Assembly (NCBI GenBank): GCA_902795755.1
Contig: CADBMO010000110.1
Coordinates: 1 to 7,324, forward strand
DNA length: 7,324 nucleotides
Direction of reading: 5' to 3'
Origin: an uncultured Erysipelotrichaceae bacterium
Lineage (GTDB): Bacteria > Bacillota_I > Bacilli_A > RF39 > UBA660
Shown here piece by piece: positions 4,977 to 7,324 of the stretch. Under the pieces are notes generated by a model. It ran no database searches. It was given only the letters and a program-made list of their open reading frames with translations, and was not told where the DNA came from. Within the stretch, counting starts at the first letter, position 1, and every line of letters starts with the position of its first letter. The position numbers and the translations under genes were made by a program.

Positions 4977-5459
4977 ATGATAAAAGCAATTGAAAAAGAT
5001 TTATTATGTGATAGTTTTTTAAATACACAGTTTTTAAGTAATATAGGTATTACTGATAAAATTAACTTTAACTTAAATGATATTTATTATTTTGGAAATT
5101 ATGATAATGATAAAATAGGTATTATCAAGAAAAAAATTAACAATAACAAAAATAATATAAAAAAAGCGGTTAATCGTGGTGTTAAGTTTATTATAACTGG
5201 TAATAGTATAAAACTATTTAATAATAATTTTAACACTTCAGATATCAATCTTTTTAATACGTATAATGATAAATCATTTAAACATAAAAGACATAAGCTT
5301 TGTTTTAAAAAACATAAACATAATTATAAGATTAAATATATAAATAATTTAGATAATGCTAATAATGATAATTTTAGGTACAAAAACTTAATATGTATTA
5401 ATGATAAAATATCAATTGATGACATAATAAAAAAGACAAAGTATATTACTTTGTCATAG
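4977..5459 (+). CDS. Uncharacterised Asn/Lys/Ile-rich protein
   Basis: This 160-residue protein is the only plus-strand gene, and I do not recognise a family. The start is supported by AGGTGAT just upstream of the ATG; an earlier ATG at 4972 hits a stop after one codon. Asn (about 30), Lys (about 26) and Ile (about 24) make up half the residues. The first 90 residues look like a small alpha/beta fold (hydrophobic strands such as KFIITGN at 70-76). Residues 101-120 are a very basic His/Lys cluster around FKHKRHKLCFKKHKHN, which could bind nucleic acid or metal. No signal peptide or membrane helix is seen. The segment NNIKKAVNRGVKFIITGNSI loosely recalls the Mur-ligase N-terminal pattern, but this is too weak to use. 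It lies divergent to the yebC-like gene, with no good promoter visible, and its last 14 bases overlap the convergent zinc-ribbon gene. An open frame of this length with a good ribosome binding site supports a real gene. Confidence 0.72.
   Translation: MIKAIEKDLLCDSFLNTQFLSNIGITDKINFNLNDIYYFGNYDNDKIGIIKKKINNNKNNIKKAVNRGVKFIITGNSIKLFNNNFNTSDINLFNTYNDKSFKHKRHKLCFKKHKHNYKIKYINNLDNANNDNFRYKNLICINDKISIDDIIKKTKYITLS
5429..5455 (-). terminator. Intrinsic terminator of the zinc-ribbon gene, inside convergent coding ends
   Basis: A perfect 9-bp stem (GACAAAGTA/TACTTTGTC, 5435-5443 with 5447-5455) has a 3-base loop. On the minus strand it is followed by six T (5434-5429), so it ends the zinc-ribbon transcript. 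There is no T-run on the plus side. The stem lies within the last codons of the plus-strand gene and contains the minus-strand gene's stop. Confidence 0.85.
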
Positions 5460-6168
5460 TTATATTAAATGGTGATTTAAAGTTAGGATTAATACTATGT
5501 TTATACTCTACTAACATATTTAATATAAAGTATATTACAAGTATCATAATAATTATCTCAATTACGTTTATCACCTTTCTAACAAATGATGATTTATGTT
5601 TTTTATTATTTTCTAAATTATATCCACAACTTCTACAATAAATATCGCCATCATATGTTTCATTACCACATTTTGGACAATAATTATTATGTACACTAAT
5701 CTTTTCTTCCTTTTTAGTTTCTGCCTTTACTGGAACAACATCAAATGGTTCATATGCAACTGGTTCTTCTTCAATCAATTCATCTTTAACTTCTTCTATA
5801 ACTTTTTCATCTTTATTTTCATAAAGTGGAACATAATCATAATTTGGTACATAAGTATCATTTTCATGAATAACCGTTACCGGTTTAACTTCTCTTTTTC
5901 TAACTTTTACTTTAATTACTTTTTCTTTTGGTTCTTTTACTATTACTTTTTTAGGTTCTTTTTTACCATTTATAAAGAATAATATTTTTAGTATTGCATA
6001 CACCACAAAACCTATTATAGATATATATAAATATATTCTTAAATTAGAAAGTATTTGACTCATTGCAACAGTATTATTAATTGCTCTAAAAGATATTATA
6101 TTAAACACATATATAATTGCAGATGATATACCAACACCAAGTGGTATAAATGTTAAAAATCTTTTCAT
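5446..6168 (-). CDS. Membrane protein with a cytoplasmic-type zinc ribbon
   Basis: In this 240-residue protein, two hydrophobic helices open the sequence (about 5-27 and 45-66). A long charged linker follows (67-160), rich in Lys, Glu, Val and Pro. A zinc ribbon CPKCG…CRSCG comes next (C164, C167, C178, C181), then a third hydrophobic helix (about 199-220) and a 20-residue polar tail. The four cysteines have the spacing of the small treble-clef or ribbon domains found in many uncharacterised membrane proteins of Bacillota. They should sit in the cytoplasm, placing the N-terminus inside and the C-terminal tail outside. The function is unknown; a scaffold or envelope role is plausible but not shown. 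The start at 6168 has AGGGGG 7 bases upstream. It has its own promoter (6239-6212) and terminator, so it is a single-gene unit. A lipoprotein or signal peptidase site is not seen. Confidence 0.82.
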   Translation of the reverse strand: MKRFLTFIPLGVGISSAIIYVFNIISFRAINNTVAMSQILSNLRIYLYISIIGFVVYAILKILFFINGKKEPKKVIVKEPKEKVIKVKVRKREVKPVTVIHENDTYVPNYDYVPLYENKDEKVIEEVKDELIEEEPVAYEPFDVVPVKAETKKEEKISVHNNYCPKCGNETYDGDIYCRSCGYNLENNKKHKSSFVRKVINVIEIIIMILVIYFILNMLVEYKHSINPNFKSPFNITMTK

Positions 6169-6211
6169 AGTATCCCCCTTTTAAGGCTCTTCCCCTCATT
6201 AAATGCTTTCT

Positions 6212-6239
6212 ATTATAATCATTTTACAAAAAAATGCAA
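6212..6239 (-). promoter_or_regulatory. Promoter of the zinc-ribbon membrane protein gene
   Basis: TATAAT (6217-6212) is preceded, across a 16-bp spacer, by TTGCAT (6239-6234). The -10 is perfect and the -35 matches only in TTG. The start should be near 6205, with a leader of about 36 bases. The -35 begins just past the stop codon of the upstream peptidase gene, and no clear terminator hairpin separates the two. Confidence 0.6.
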
Positions 6240-6242
6240 GTA

Positions 6243-7253
6243 TTATTTATGTGGCGATGCAAATCGTTTGATTTCATCGTTATTATATTTTTTATAAAGC
6301 TCATCCAAATATTGTGAAGGAACATAAAAATCTTCATCAAGTTGTATTACATTTTTAACTAAGTTATTCTCACAAACTATTTTATTATATTTATTTTTAG
6401 AAAGATTTATTAAAAAACTATTACATTTATTAAATATTGAATTATAGTTTTCATAACTAATATTACTATTATCAATCATTAAAACATCATCCAGCGTATT
6501 TATAAATGCCTTTACTTCTTTTTTAGAAGTATACTTAGATAGTTCATTTATCAAACCGTTTAAATCAGCATTACAATATAATTTAATCATTAAATCTTTA
6601 CCGATAATATCAACTAATGCTTTTACATATTGAAATAAAAATAAATAGCCAACAGCCTCTGGCTTATCAATATTTATGTAATAAGAATCATTACCTTGTA
6701 CCATTAATGATGCTAGATAATCAGTAAACCCTTCATTAAGCCCTTCACCATACGTAACATCATCATAATAACGATTTTTATAGCACGTTAATTTGTTTTT
6801 ACTAAACCCTATATTATAATATTTAATTGTAAAATCTTTGCCAGGGATTTTTTTTGTATTACCATTTTTATAACTCATTAAGTGATTGCTCTCATGTTGT
6901 TTTAAGTATAAATCATCATTATCATACACACACATTCCAAGTACATAATCCTCATCTGACATATGTAAAAACGGAACAACCATCCTATCTTCTAAATCTT
7001 CATCAACATAATATTTTAATAAGTTAGTATAAAATATGCTTTTATTAACATTTTTTAACCTTAATATATTATTAAAACAGCAATATGAACCATCAAAAAA
7101 ATTATCATCTAAATTAGTATATATAAGATGTAACAAATACGAAGAATACGCTTTATAATTACTTAAATTACCTACTTTAAAAAGTTCATTATCCACAATA
7201 TCTTGTTTTATAATATTTTTTACGTTATATTCCTCATAATTCATATCGCTCAC
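6243..7253 (-). CDS. Putative zinc metallopeptidase (gluzincin-like)
   Basis: The 336-residue protein carries a zincin signature: HESNH at 120-124 fits HExxH (two zinc-binding His and the catalytic Glu). About 50 residues later, NEGFTDYLA (173-181) supplies a candidate third ligand, Glu174, in the NExxxD setting of gluzincins such as thermolysin-like peptidases. The region around residue 96 to 185 is therefore the likely catalytic core; the C-terminal 150 residues look helical and Asn/Lys-rich. I do not recognise a named family. There is no signal peptide or membrane helix, so it appears cytoplasmic, which is unusual for a degradative zincin and more in line with a specific processing role. 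The frame starts at a GTG (7253), but the ATG three codons in (7244) is also possible: the GGGA at 7260-7257 lies only 3 bases before the GTG and 12 before the ATG, so neither is ideal. It has its own promoter. Peptidase activity is inferred from motifs only. Confidence 0.75.
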   Translation of the reverse strand: MSDMNYEEYNVKNIIKQDIVDNELFKVGNLSNYKAYSSYLLHLIYTNLDDNFFDGSYCCFNNILRLKNVNKSIFYTNLLKYYVDEDLEDRMVVPFLHMSDEDYVLGMCVYDNDDLYLKQHESNHLMSYKNGNTKKIPGKDFTIKYYNIGFSKNKLTCYKNRYYDDVTYGEGLNEGFTDYLASLMVQGNDSYYINIDKPEAVGYLFLFQYVKALVDIIGKDLMIKLYCNADLNGLINELSKYTSKKEVKAFINTLDDVLMIDNSNISYENYNSIFNKCNSFLINLSKNKYNKIVCENNLVKNVIQLDEDFYVPSQYLDELYKKYNNDEIKRFASPHK

Positions 7254-7275
7254 ATCCCAAATAATATTGCATGTT

Positions 7276-7304
7276 ATTATAGATTACAACAAAGAAAAAA
7301 GCAA
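7276..7304 (-). promoter_or_regulatory. Promoter of the putative metallopeptidase gene
   Basis: TTGCTT (7304-7299), a 17-bp spacer and TATAAT (7281-7276) form a good sigma-A promoter with a perfect -10. Transcription should begin near 7269, about 16-25 bases before the candidate start codons. Confidence 0.7.
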
Positions 7305-7324
7305 GTTATTTGAAGTGAACCCCA

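Noticed and set aside
4977..5200. Mur-ligase N-terminal domain in the plus-strand orphan
   Set aside because: Only a loose pattern around residues 55-76 fits; the DSR and GDxF signatures and ATP-binding domain are absent.
5689..5982. Plus-strand Phe/Trp-rich open frame opposite the zinc-ribbon gene
   Set aside because: It is a shadow of the Lys/Glu-rich linker and has an implausible composition.

Overview
The window is very AT-rich DNA from a low-GC Gram-positive bacterium (Bacillota, probably an uncultured Bacilli- or Clostridia-like lineage). This rests on A/T-heavy codons, strong AGGAGG-type ribosome binding sites, near-consensus TTGACA/TATAAT promoters with 17-bp spacers, a T-box riboswitch, and short hairpins followed by U-runs. 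All visible stops are TAA or TAG and Trp is TGG, so nothing points to a recoded TGA. All genes but one lie on the minus strand.

Read in the direction of minus-strand transcription (right to left): (1) 7253-6243 is a gluzincin-like metallopeptidase with HExxH and a downstream NEGFTD motif, behind its own promoter. (2) 6168-5446 is a three-helix membrane protein with a cytoplasmic-type zinc ribbon. It ends in a terminator shared with the tail of the only plus-strand gene, 4977-5459, an orphan Asn/Lys/Ile-rich protein. (3) 4875-4162 is a YebC/YeeN-type (TACO1 family) protein with a clear promoter and terminator. (4) 4076-3180 is a stand-alone YhcG-type PDDEXK nuclease (DUF1016).

(5) 3176-909 is a complete serine-responsive operon: a TTGACA/TATATT promoter, a T-box leader with a UCU (Ser) specifier and a UGGC acceptor bulge matching the G discriminator of tRNA-Ser, then a GNAT acetyltransferase, a DUF1653 protein and seryl-tRNA synthetase. 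The genes overlap and are translationally coupled, and a terminator overlaps the serS stop.

(6) 876-1 is an NrtR-type regulatory unit. A Nudix-winged-helix repressor with a degenerate catalytic box is driven by a perfect-consensus promoter whose 17-bp spacer is itself a TGTGTA-N5-TACAC(A/T) operator. A second operator lies just upstream. A third lies directly in front of the next gene, which runs off the left edge, so the regulator probably controls itself and that gene.

The best items for follow-up are the operator-in-spacer promoter and its three-site regulon, the serine T-box that controls two accessory genes together with serS, the orphan N/K/I-rich gene, and the shortened DUF1016 nuclease that abuts the T-box promoter. 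No CRISPR array, rRNA, tRNA or complete mobile element is visible.
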